NCBI GenBank assembly: GCA_947474485.1
Contig: CANJJP010000010.1
Coordinates: 1 to 12,673 of the forward strand
DNA length: 12,673 nucleotides
Direction: 5' to 3'
Source: Bacteroidota bacterium
GTDB taxonomy: Bacteria; Bacteroidota; Bacteroidia; B-17B0; Aurantibacillaceae
In this document: in pieces, positions 5,437 to 12,673 of the stretch
Numbering within the stretch: the first letter of the stretch is position 1
Layout of the letters: every line of letters starts with the position of its first letter
Program-made: the position numbers and the translations under genes
The notes under the pieces: generated by a model
Database searches by the model: none
What the model was told of the DNA's origin: nothing
What the model saw: the letters and a program-made list of their open reading frames with translations, nothing else

Positions 5437-6444
5437 ATGAAGATAATAATTCCAATGGCAGGTATGGGTAAACGTATGCGCCCTCACACATTAACAGTTC
5501 CAAAACCCTTAATACCAGTTGGTGGTAAACCAATTGTACAACGTTTAGTTGAAGATATTACCAAAGTTTGTGGCGAAAAAGTTGATGAAATCGCATTTAT
5601 TATTGGGCCAACTTTTGGCAAAGAAGTAGAAGCTAATCTTATTGATATTGCAAAACAAGAAGGTGCAAAAGGAACTATCTATTATCAAGAAGAAGCATTA
5701 GGCACCGCTCATGCAATTATGTGTGCAGAGAAATCAATAATTGGTAAAACTGTAGTTGCTTTTGCAGATACATTGTTTAAAGCAGATTTTACAATGGACA
5801 CCAATCAAGAAGGTGTTATTTGGGTGCAACAAATAGAAGACCCTCGTCAATTTGGCGTTGTTAAATTAAACGGAGCAGGTGAAATAACCGACTTCGTTGA
5901 GAAGCCAGTTGAGTTTGTGAGTGATTTAGCAATTATTGGCATTTACTACTTTAAGGATGGCGACTACCTGAAAAGCGAGTTAAAATACCTACTTGACAAT
6001 GATATTAAAGAAAAAGGCGAGTTTCAATTAACTAACGCCTTAGAAAACATGAAACAAAAAGGAACTAAATTCGTTCCAGGTAAAGTTACTGAATGGTTAG
6101 ATTGCGGAAACAAAGACGCTACGGTGTACACTAACCAACGTGTTTTAGAGTTTGACAAAGGCAAAAAAGAATTAAGAGGTAACAATGTAACACTTGAAAA
6201 TTCGATAGTTATAGAGCCTTGTTACTTGGGCGAAAATGTAAAAATTGTTAACTCAATCGTTGGTCCGCATGTAACCTTAGGAAAGGGTACAATTGTTGAA
6301 AACTCTGTTATCAGAAACTCAATTGTACAAACAAATGCTAAGCTGATTTCGGCTAATATTGTTAATTCAATGGTAGGAAATTATGCAGAGGTTAAAGGTA
6401 AATCTTTAGACCTTAGCGTTGGCGACTACAATATATACGCTTAA
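5437..6444 (+). CDS. Sugar-phosphate nucleotidyltransferase with hexapeptide tail
   Basis: This is a 335-residue cytoplasmic enzyme that should join a sugar 1-phosphate to an NTP to make an NDP-sugar. The N-terminal Rossmann-type domain has the nucleotide-binding loop MAGMGKRMRPHT (7-18) and PKPLIPVGGKPI (22-33, with the conserved Lys23). It also has EALGTAHA (86-93), a metal-binding Asp111 in FADT, FGVV, VEKP (154-157), EFQLTNAL (195-202) and WLDCGNKDA (220-228). From about 245 to the end come irregular left-handed beta-helix repeats (ENSIVIEPCYLGENV and similar). The layout lies between RmlA/RfbA-like and GlmU-like enzymes, so glucose-1-phosphate thymidylyltransferase is only one option. 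The spacer before it has a weak -7 box (TATATTCG, 5410-5417). Homologues in other Bacteroidota often precede the TPR/DUF4292/EnvC genes, as here. Confidence 0.85.
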   Translation: MKIIIPMAGMGKRMRPHTLTVPKPLIPVGGKPIVQRLVEDITKVCGEKVDEIAFIIGPTFGKEVEANLIDIAKQEGAKGTIYYQEEALGTAHAIMCAEKSIIGKTVVAFADTLFKADFTMDTNQEGVIWVQQIEDPRQFGVVKLNGAGEITDFVEKPVEFVSDLAIIGIYYFKDGDYLKSELKYLLDNDIKEKGEFQLTNALENMKQKGTKFVPGKVTEWLDCGNKDATVYTNQRVLEFDKGKKELRGNNVTLENSIVIEPCYLGENVKIVNSIVGPHVTLGKGTIVENSVIRNSIVQTNAKLISANIVNSMVGNYAEVKGKSLDLSVGDYNIYA

Positions 6445-6456
6445 TTGCAAAGGCAT

Positions 6457-6478
6457 TTGTTGCCTAGCAAGGCAACAA
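6457..6478 (+). promoter_or_regulatory. Hairpin abutting the TPR lipoprotein start codon
   Basis: TTGTTGCC (6457-6464) and GGCAACAA (6471-6478) form a perfect 8-bp stem around a six-base loop TAGCAA, ending one base before the ATG at 6480. It sits in the 35-base gap between two probably co-transcribed genes and is G/C-rich for this region. No U tract follows, so it does not look like a normal terminator. It could mask ribosome entry or mark an RNA processing site; its role is inferred from position only. Confidence 0.4.
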
Positions 6479-6479
6479 C

Positions 6480-8219
6480 ATGAATAAAAACAACACATAT
6501 ACTATCAGCATAGCAGTAATACTGTTATGCTGTTTTTTTTCTTGTAAACCCAAGCAAGCTTCAACTACTTCAGCAACTAAAAACACTGGCTCTAACGAAG
6601 ACAAAGTTCGGTTTCAAAGTACATTTTACAATGCATGTAAAGAAAAAATGCTGGGCAACTCCGAGTTAGCCTTAAACCAATTTCGTGAATGTTTGAAGTA
6701 CGACCCAACAAGTGCAGTTGTAAAATATGAAATGGCAAACATTTATCGTTTCACAGGTTTTAATGATGAAGCATTAAAGTTTGCTAAAGAGGCTGCAACA
6801 GGTGATCCAAAAAATGAATGGTTTCAATTACTTTATATTGATTGCTTGCATAACAAAAGACAATATACTGATGCACTTGCCGCCTATGAAAAACTAATTA
6901 AAACTTCACCCAATAAACCCGAGTATTATGAAGGCATGGCTCAAGAGGCATTATTTGCTGGCAAGCCAGATAAAGCTGTGAAAGCTTATGATGATTTAGA
7001 AATAAAGTTTGGACGTGATGAAGAAATTGCATTAAGAAAAATTACCATTTTAAAACAGCAACGCAAGTATGATGAGGCAGAAAAAAACCTTAAAGCACTT
7101 ATAAAAGAATTTCCTGGCCAGCCACAATACTACACTTACCTAGCAGAAATCTATCAGGAAACAGGACAACCAGAAAAAGCATACACCACTTACCAAGATG
7201 TTTTAAAAACAGACCCTAACAATCCTTACATTCATTTGGCTCTTGCTGATTATTATCGAATTCATAAAAAGGATTCATTATTCTTTACAGAAGTAAGAAT
7301 TGCCTTTGAGAGTGAAGATTTAGACATCGATAATAAAATTAAGATTATGGTGTCTTATTATGATATGACAGAAATTTTTCCAAACTATAAACCAAAAGCA
7401 TATGAATTACTTGATGTCTTATTAAAAGTTCATCCTAAAGATCCAAAAGCATGGAGTGTAAATGGTGACTTTTTATACAGAGACAAAAAATTACCTGAAG
7501 CAAAAGCATCCTTTGAAAAAGTATTGGAATATGATAAAAGTAGGTATGCCATTTGGAGTCAGCTAATGTTGTGTGAAACCGACATGAACGATTTTAGTTC
7601 CTTAGAGAAACATAGTGCTGAAGCAATTGACTTTTTTCCAAATATGCCAAGCCCATATTTTTTCAATGGTTTAGCAAACTTGAAATTGAAAGATTACAAA
7701 AAAGCAATTCAATCTTTTGTTGATGGTCAAGAATTTGTTTACGAAAACGTTCCTTTGCAATTACAGTTTTTAACCTACCTCGCCGAAACTTATAATGCAG
7801 ATAAACAATACGAAAAATCGGACAAAGCATTTGATGATGCTTTAGCTATTGACCCAAATGACCCAATGGTGATGAATAATTACGCATACTATTTATCCAT
7901 CAGAAAAGAAAAATTAGACAAAGCAGCCAAACTTTCTGCTCGCACAATTGAGTTACAAACAGGCAGTGTTTCGTATATGGACACATATGCTTGGATACTT
8001 TACCAACAAGGAAAATATGTCGATGCAAAAACTTGGTTGGATAAGGCTTTATCAAAAGGTGGTGATAACCGCGCAGCTATTTTGGAACATTACGGTGATG
8101 TGCTTTTTAAATTAAACGATGAAAAGGGCGCTTATGAATATTGGAAAAAAGCAAAAGAAAAGGGAGGCAATTCGGATACGCTAAATAAAAAAATACGGGA
8201 AGGAAAATTATATGAATAG
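6480..8219 (+). CDS. TPR-repeat lipoprotein
   Basis: The 579-residue protein starts with a lipoprotein signal peptide: a hydrophobic stretch ISIAVILLCCFF followed by a lipobox-like FSC with Cys22. It is probably anchored in the inner or outer membrane facing the periplasm. After a Ser/Thr-rich linker, tetratricopeptide repeats fill the protein from about residue 45 to 565. Typical units read GNSELALNQFRECLKYDP, KYDEAEKNLKALIKEFP, TGQPEKAYTTYQDVLKTDP, KLPEAKASFEKVLEYD and YEKSDKAFDDALAIDPND. The gene overlaps the next start by 8 bases (ATGAATAG), so the three genes to 10447 form one translationally linked unit. TPR proteins are scaffolds, so a role in assembling an envelope complex with the DUF4292 and EnvC-like partners is a reasonable guess but not shown. 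Confidence 0.85.
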   Translation: MNKNNTYTISIAVILLCCFFSCKPKQASTTSATKNTGSNEDKVRFQSTFYNACKEKMLGNSELALNQFRECLKYDPTSAVVKYEMANIYRFTGFNDEALKFAKEAATGDPKNEWFQLLYIDCLHNKRQYTDALAAYEKLIKTSPNKPEYYEGMAQEALFAGKPDKAVKAYDDLEIKFGRDEEIALRKITILKQQRKYDEAEKNLKALIKEFPGQPQYYTYLAEIYQETGQPEKAYTTYQDVLKTDPNNPYIHLALADYYRIHKKDSLFFTEVRIAFESEDLDIDNKIKIMVSYYDMTEIFPNYKPKAYELLDVLLKVHPKDPKAWSVNGDFLYRDKKLPEAKASFEKVLEYDKSRYAIWSQLMLCETDMNDFSSLEKHSAEAIDFFPNMPSPYFFNGLANLKLKDYKKAIQSFVDGQEFVYENVPLQLQFLTYLAETYNADKQYEKSDKAFDDALAIDPNDPMVMNNYAYYLSIRKEKLDKAAKLSARTIELQTGSVSYMDTYAWILYQQGKYVDAKTWLDKALSKGGDNRAAILEHYGDVLFKLNDEKGAYEYWKKAKEKGGNSDTLNKKIREGKLYE

Positions 8220-9099
8220 GCTTTTATCAAATAAAATATTCATACTACTTATTTGCACAAGTACTTTTGCGTTTTCATGTAAAAGCAAAAGAAAAACAAA
8301 AGCTGCTGAAGCTCCCGTAGTTACTGCTGTTGATAGCACTATATCAGATAAATGTAAGCTTGATTTTAAAACTGGGAAAGTATTAGCTAAGCACATGAAA
8401 GAAAAAGAATTGGACTTTACCTATGCATCTGCTAAATTTAATTGCGAACTTACTTTAGATAATGAAGACCATTCTTTTAATGTAAGTGTGCGATGCAGAA
8501 AGGACAGTGTAATTTGGATGTCGATTTCGAAATTAGGAATTGATGCTGCGCGCGCATTGATTACAAAAGATTCGGTTAAGATTACTTTAGGTTTAACAGA
8601 AAAAAAATATTTTGTTGGAGATTTTTCATACATTAACCAGCTATTGCAGGCCAATCTAGATTATGATATGATTCAAGCCTTATTGTTTGGGAATAGTGCT
8701 GCTTTTTATGATGAAGACGAAAAATTAAAACCCGGCAAAGACAAAGTTAACTGCAATTATTTTTTAAGTACTGTAAAAAAGAAAACGGCTAAAAAAATAA
8801 ACCAAGGTGCTATACAAGCGGATGAAAATTACCAAACCATGTGGTTGAATCCTGATTCGTATAAAATAGTAATGCTAGAGTTTGAAGATGTAAAAACCAA
8901 CCGTAAGTTCAATGCTTGTTACGAAGATTTTAAACCTTTAGATAGTTTTTTAGCTCCTTTTAAACTCACCTATAGTATTACTGCTGAGAAAATAATTAAA
9001 GCGGAAATACGTTATTCAAGAATAATACTAAACGAGGTTCAAACATTTCCATTTAAAATTCCGGCTAGCTATGAGCCAATACAGATTAATAAAAAATAA
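8212..9099 (+). CDS. DUF4292 family lipoprotein
   Basis: The product has 295 residues with a lipoprotein signal peptide. MNRLLSNKIF is the n-region, followed by a hydrophobic ILLICTSTFAF and Cys23 in FSCKSK, then a Lys-rich linker. The rest has the features of DUF4292, a Bacteroidota family whose predicted fold resembles the LolB/LppX-type half-barrel that handles lipids or lipoproteins. Visible features are the strand pair LDFTYASAKFNCELTLD, VRCRKDSVIWMSISKLGIDAARALIT, DSVKITLG and a late YRKF-like block KTNRKFNACYEDF. The gene overlaps the TPR gene by 8 bases and the EnvC-like gene by 29 bases. This order is recurrent in the phylum, which points to a shared envelope task. A LolB-like role in lipoprotein insertion is a hypothesis based on fold and on the phylum often lacking a recognisable LolB. 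Confidence 0.78.
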   Translation: MNRLLSNKIFILLICTSTFAFSCKSKRKTKAAEAPVVTAVDSTISDKCKLDFKTGKVLAKHMKEKELDFTYASAKFNCELTLDNEDHSFNVSVRCRKDSVIWMSISKLGIDAARALITKDSVKITLGLTEKKYFVGDFSYINQLLQANLDYDMIQALLFGNSAAFYDEDEKLKPGKDKVNCNYFLSTVKKKTAKKINQGAIQADENYQTMWLNPDSYKIVMLEFEDVKTNRKFNACYEDFKPLDSFLAPFKLTYSITAEKIIKAEIRYSRIILNEVQTFPFKIPASYEPIQINKK

Positions 9100-10447
9100 A
9101 CTTGCGCGCCTATTGGTGTTTGGATTTATTTTCATAAGTCCTGTAATGCTATTAGCGCAAGGCGGAAAGCAAAACAAAAAGGAATTAGAAAATAAAAAAT
9201 CGAAATTAAAGGCGGAAATCAACACTATCAACGAGTTATTGCACGAAACAAAAACAAGCAAAAAACTTTCGATGAATCAAGTGGCAATGCTTAACACTAA
9301 ATTAAAAGTTCGTGAAGAATTAATTTCAACCATAAATTCAGAAATTCGTTTGATTAATAATCAAATTAATAGTAATCAAAAAGAAGTAAACGATTTAAAT
9401 GCGAATCTAACAAAATTAAAAAAAGAATATGCTCGGATGATTTATTATGGATACCGAAATAAGGATTCATACAACAAACTTATGTTTATTTTTGCTGCAG
9501 GCGATTTCAATCAAGCGTTTCAACGATTAAAATACATACAGCAATACAACGAATATCGCAAAAAACAAGCGGAAGCTATTGCTAAAACTCAAACTCAAAT
9601 TAGCGAAAAAATTGTTGAACTCGAAAACAAGAAAAAAGAGAAAAGCCAATTACTTACAGGAGAGGAACAAGAAAAATTAAATTTAGCAAAAGAAAAAACT
9701 GAGCAGGAAGGAGTTTTGGTTCAATTACAAGACAAAGAAAAACAATTAAAAGATCAATTAGAACAAAAGAAAAGAGATAGCGAGGCATTAAATACAGCTA
9801 TTAAAAAATTAATTCAAGAAGAAATTAAAAGACAGCAAGAGCTAGCAATAGTAGATGCCAAGAAGAAAGAGGAAGCGAGAAAGAAAAAAAATGAACTAGC
9901 TAATAAAACGAAAGAGCAAAAAAATAAGAACAAGAATAATACAAACCCTAAAACTAACGAAGTTAAAGATGATCCAAAAAGCACAGAAAACAAACCAGTC
10001 GCACTAGAGCTTACGAAAGAAGCCGAAGTGCTATCTGCCGACTTTGCTTCCAATAAAGGCAAATTACCTTGGCCAGTAACTAAAGGAGTTATTACCGATG
10101 GTTTTGGTCCGCACGAGCATCCAAGCATTAAGGGATTTATAGTTGATAACAAAGGTGTTGATATTTCCACTACAAAAGGCGCGTCATGCCGCGCATTATT
10201 TGTCGGGGAAGTAACAGGTGTTGTAAATGTGCCAGGCTCAGGAAGAGTTGTTATTATTCGACATGGTGAATACTTAAGTGTTTACACCAATCTTGAAGAA
10301 GTAAGTGTTAAAACAGGTGATAAAATTGCAAGTAAACAAACAATAGGTTCGGTATCTTTTAATGATGATGAAGATAAAACCATGATGAACCTTCAAATCT
10401 GGAAAGGCCAAAAAATATTGAATCCTTCAGATTGGTTGTACAGATAA
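9071..10447 (+). CDS. EnvC-like murein hydrolase activator, degenerate LytM (M23) domain
   Basis: This is a 458-residue periplasmic protein. A signal peptide (hydrophobic 13-28, probable cleavage after LLA at 27-29) leads into a long coiled coil from about 35 to 270. A Lys/Asn-rich linker follows (270-310), then a C-terminal LytM/M23 domain (330-458). The M23 zinc ligands are missing: the usual H-x-G-x-D is NKGVD (360-364), YxHL is YTNL (405-408) and HLHF is NLQI (440-443). Coiled coil plus inactive LytM is the architecture of EnvC, which activates N-acetylmuramyl-L-alanine amidases during division rather than cutting peptidoglycan itself. That role is the likely one here. The ATG at 9071 lies 29 bases inside the DUF4292 gene. 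A later Met (26) would destroy the signal peptide, so the overlap is real. The gene ends at a repeat-rich convergent spacer. Confidence 0.85.
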   Translation: MSQYRLIKNKLARLLVFGFIFISPVMLLAQGGKQNKKELENKKSKLKAEINTINELLHETKTSKKLSMNQVAMLNTKLKVREELISTINSEIRLINNQINSNQKEVNDLNANLTKLKKEYARMIYYGYRNKDSYNKLMFIFAAGDFNQAFQRLKYIQQYNEYRKKQAEAIAKTQTQISEKIVELENKKKEKSQLLTGEEQEKLNLAKEKTEQEGVLVQLQDKEKQLKDQLEQKKRDSEALNTAIKKLIQEEIKRQQELAIVDAKKKEEARKKKNELANKTKEQKNKNKNNTNPKTNEVKDDPKSTENKPVALELTKEAEVLSADFASNKGKLPWPVTKGVITDGFGPHEHPSIKGFIVDNKGVDISTTKGASCRALFVGEVTGVVNVPGSGRVVIIRHGEYLSVYTNLEEVSVKTGDKIASKQTIGSVSFNDDEDKTMMNLQIWKGQKILNPSDWLYR

Positions 10448-10536
10448 TTACGAATCTTCTTACGAATATACGAATGGGTACTAATTAGTACGAATTGATT
10501 GTATTAGTAACGTATTCGTTCGTACAAAATTCGTAA
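10448..10536. repeat. TACGAAT direct and inverted repeat cluster in a convergent spacer
   Basis: TACGAAT occurs at 10449-10455, 10461-10467, 10469-10475 and 10489-10495. Its complement occurs as ATTCGTA at 10529-10535 and in the overlapping ATTCGTTCGTAC at 10514-10525. TTACGAAT (10448-10455) is a perfect inverted match to ATTCGTAA (10529-10536), and GTACGAA (10488-10494) to TTCGTAC (10519-10525). A perfect 14-base palindrome GTACTAATTAGTAC occupies 10478-10491. The cluster begins on the base after the EnvC-like stop codon and ends 12 bases short of the murF-alr stop. It may serve as a two-way transcription stop. It could also be an extragenic palindromic repeat family or a binding site for a DNA-bending or replication protein. 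Confidence 0.6.
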
Positions 10537-10548
10537 TCCTATTCAACC

Positions 10549-12673
10549 TTATTCCTGAGTATAAACCTTCTTAACTCTAGTAGATATTGAAGTAAGCACT
10601 TCATAAGAGATAGTGCCAATAGCGGCAGCCATTTCTTTTATTTTATTGGTGTCGTCAAAAATAATTACTTCTTCGCCTTCAAAAGCATCTATATCAGTAA
10701 CATCAACCATGCACATATCCATGCATACCGAGCCTATAACTTTTGCAGGTTTATCTTGTATCCACACACAGCCGTTACCATTGCTTAGTTTTCGATTAAA
10801 GCCATCAGCATAGCCAATTGGAATAACAGCTACTTTTGTTTCTTTGGTAATTGCCCCGCTGCGATTGTAACTAACTGTTTCGCCAGGATAAATTGTTTTT
10901 ATTTGAGAGATGGATGTTTTTAGTGTGCAAACAGGAAGTAATTTCTTTTCTTCTGATTCTTCTACGCCTATGCCATACATTCCAATTCCCAAACGCACCA
11001 TATCAAAATGTGCTTGCTTAAAACGTGATATAGCACCAGAGTTGCAAATATGTTTAATGAATTTGTATCCTAGCTCTTTTTCAATTTTATCGCATGAGGA
11101 TTTAAATAAATCTATTTGTGCTTGCGTGAACGAATCAAATTGAGGATTATCACTTGCAGATAAATGAGAGAAAACAGAGGCAACTTTTAAATAAGGTAAG
11201 GACTTTATTTCTGTGAGCATCGAATTTAACTCATTAGGTAAAAAACCTAGACGATGCATGCCAGTATCAATCTTTAGATGTATGCGAATTTCTTTTGTTC
11301 CAAATTCTGCGGCTGCTTTAGCAAATTGTTTCAGTACATTAAAAGAATAAATCTCTGGCTCCAATTGGTAAACCAACATGCTATCAAAGCTTTCTTTCTC
11401 TGGACTCATCACCATAATTGGCAATGATATTCCTGCTTTGCGTAATTCAACGCCTTCATCAGCATAAGCAACAGCCAAATAATTTACACGATGATATTGC
11501 AATAAAGAAGCAATTTCAAAACTGCCACTACCATATGATTGCGCCTTAACCATTGCCATAATTTTGGTTCCCTCATTTAGCAAACCACGGTAATGGTTTA
11601 CGTTGGAAATTAAATTATTTAGGTTAATCACTAATTGTGTATCGTGGCTTTTATTTTGTAATAAAGAGTTAATCTTCTCAAACTCAAAACTACGTGCTGC
11701 TTTTAATAATATCGACTCATTATAAAAATCTAAATTTCTAAAACCAGAAATAAAAGCTTGTGTGTTTTTAAAAAACACTTTTTCAATGTTATTAAACGAT
11801 TCTGCTTGTGAACTTATTTCTTCTCCGACTCCAATAACGCGCTGAACGCCTTTACTTGAAAGCATGTGAGCAACTTCCTTGTACAATTGCTCTGTTTGTT
11901 TTCCACTTTGTAAAATATCAGAAAGGATAATTGTTTTTTTGCTATTGCGGTGTTGCTGATTTAAATAATCAATCGCAATTGATAATGAACCTAGGTCAGA
12001 ATTATAACTATCGTTAATAATGGTACAATTATTAATTCCTTGTTTCAATTCTAAACGCATTTCAACCGATTGCAAAAAGAGGAATTTGTTACGATGTAAC
12101 TCATCGTTTTTTTCAAGTGCAATTAAGGTAAGCCAACAGGTGATCGCATTTTCAATGGATGCGCTATCCTTAAAAGGAATGGTGATGCGTTGTCTTTCAT
12201 TGTTAACTAAGCCTTCAATAATCGTTTCCGACTTTGTTTGTTCAGTTTTAGTAATTAATAAAGTAGAATTATTTCTTCTCGACCAAGTGTACCGTTTTAC
12301 AATTGGTGTAATCGTGTTTTTGATAATATTATCTGCAATAGGATGATCATTGCAATACAAAATTTTCTTAGCGTTTTGGAAAAGACTTATCTTCTCATAA
12401 ATCTTTTGTTCGTTGCCAGTAAAATTCTCATCATGTGCTTGACCAATATTGGTAAGTATAGCAATGTCAGGATTTATGATTGCACGAATTTTTTCCATTT
12501 CTCCTGGCTGAGAAATACCTGCTTCAAAAATGCCTAGGCTATGTTTATCCGTTAATTGCCATACACTCAAAGGAACCCCTACTTGTGAGTTATAACTCTT
12601 AGGATTTTTGCAAACAGAAAATGAATCGCCCAACAAAAATGAAAGCCACTCTTTCACGATGGTTTTACCATTA
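10549..12673 (-). CDS. murF-alr: Bifunctional UDP-MurNAc-tripeptide:D-Ala-D-Ala ligase / alanine racemase, 5' end outside window
   Basis: The frame is open to the right edge and continues beyond it. The visible part begins NGKTIVKEW, the end of the MurF ATP-binding loop, so roughly the first 110 residues are missing. Numbering from the Val of that loop (codon at 12657), MurF features are FEAGISQPGEM (44-54), ILTNIGQAH (67-75) and INDSYNSDLGSL (214-225). The racemase begins near 335. It has the PLP lysine Lys371 in VKAQSYGSG, KIDTGMHRLGF (462-472), CNSGAISRF, Arg555 in RLGIGMYG, catalytic Tyr597 in VSYNRSG, GYADG at 615-619 and VCMDM (644-648). Both halves keep their key residues. Fused MurF-Alr is typical of Bacteroidota. 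It makes D-Ala and adds D-Ala-D-Ala to the peptidoglycan precursor in the cytoplasm. The promoter lies outside the window. Confidence 0.93.
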   Translation of the reverse strand, partial: NGKTIVKEWLSFLLGDSFSVCKNPKSYNSQVGVPLSVWQLTDKHSLGIFEAGISQPGEMEKIRAIINPDIAILTNIGQAHDENFTGNEQKIYEKISLFQNAKKILYCNDHPIADNIIKNTITPIVKRYTWSRRNNSTLLITKTEQTKSETIIEGLVNNERQRITIPFKDSASIENAITCWLTLIALEKNDELHRNKFLFLQSVEMRLELKQGINNCTIINDSYNSDLGSLSIAIDYLNQQHRNSKKTIILSDILQSGKQTEQLYKEVAHMLSSKGVQRVIGVGEEISSQAESFNNIEKVFFKNTQAFISGFRNLDFYNESILLKAARSFEFEKINSLLQNKSHDTQLVINLNNLISNVNHYRGLLNEGTKIMAMVKAQSYGSGSFEIASLLQYHRVNYLAVAYADEGVELRKAGISLPIMVMSPEKESFDSMLVYQLEPEIYSFNVLKQFAKAAAEFGTKEIRIHLKIDTGMHRLGFLPNELNSMLTEIKSLPYLKVASVFSHLSASDNPQFDSFTQAQIDLFKSSCDKIEKELGYKFIKHICNSGAISRFKQAHFDMVRLGIGMYGIGVEESEEKKLLPVCTLKTSISQIKTIYPGETVSYNRSGAITKETKVAVIPIGYADGFNRKLSNGNGCVWIQDKPAKVIGSVCMDMCMVDVTDIDAFEGEEVIIFDDTNKIKEMAAAIGTISYEVLTSISTRVKKVYTQE

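Noticed and set aside
9814..10170. Minus-strand open frame of 118 codons within the EnvC-like gene
   Set aside because: Its Ser/Phe/Leu-rich composition is the complement of a Lys/Glu-rich coiled coil; the plus strand has signal peptide, coiled coil and LytM domain.
10448..10536. CRISPR array
   Set aside because: The repeat is only 7 bases, spacing is irregular, copies occur in both orientations, and no cas gene is nearby.
12020..12537. Two plus-strand open frames within murF-alr
   Set aside because: They are antisense to well-conserved MurF sequence and show no family features.

Overview
The window looks like chromosomal DNA of an AT-rich member of the Bacteroidota. Four things support this. 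There is a MurF-Alr fusion, a hallmark of this phylum. There is a close match to the gliding-motility ATPase GldA. There is a TPR lipoprotein / DUF4292 lipoprotein / EnvC-like gene set. Several intergenic regions carry TAnnTTTG -7 boxes, and most start codons lack a Shine-Dalgarno sequence. No genus can be assigned from what is visible.

Layout. Positions 1 to about 830 are a decayed stretch. It holds a broken IS1595/ISXO2-type transposase fragment (+), the probable C-terminal remnant of an outer-membrane beta-barrel protein (-), and a start-less, truncated DinB/YfiT-like gene (-). The minus-strand pair plsC-gatC (822-1867) follows, with an exact FNR-type palindrome upstream. Next on the minus strand are a small STAS-like (DUF7793-type) gene split by an in-frame TAA, and a PaaY/gamma-carbonic-anhydrase-type hexapeptide protein (1944-2955). 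The divergent spacer 3080-3243 is an imperfect inverted repeat over its whole length and looks like a MITE. It ends 17 bases before a family-4 glycosyltransferase gene. The plus strand then carries gldA (4485-5390), a sugar-phosphate nucleotidyltransferase (5437-6444) and three overlapping envelope genes: TPR lipoprotein, DUF4292 lipoprotein and EnvC-like coiled-coil/LytM protein (6480-10447). The final gene, murF-alr on the minus strand, converges on this operon and runs off the right edge. The convergent spacer is packed with direct and inverted TACGAAT repeats.

How the genes work together. Most are envelope genes: PlsC for phospholipids, the glycosyltransferase and nucleotidyltransferase for surface glycans, MurF-Alr for peptidoglycan precursors, EnvC-like for controlling peptidoglycan hydrolysis, and two lipoproteins probably in the outer membrane. 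GatC belongs to translation. I saw no defence system, CRISPR array, tRNA, rRNA or complete insertion sequence. The least ordinary material is non-coding or broken: the MITE-like hairpin, the FNR-like box at a class II activator position, the interrupted STAS-like gene and the TACGAAT repeat cluster.
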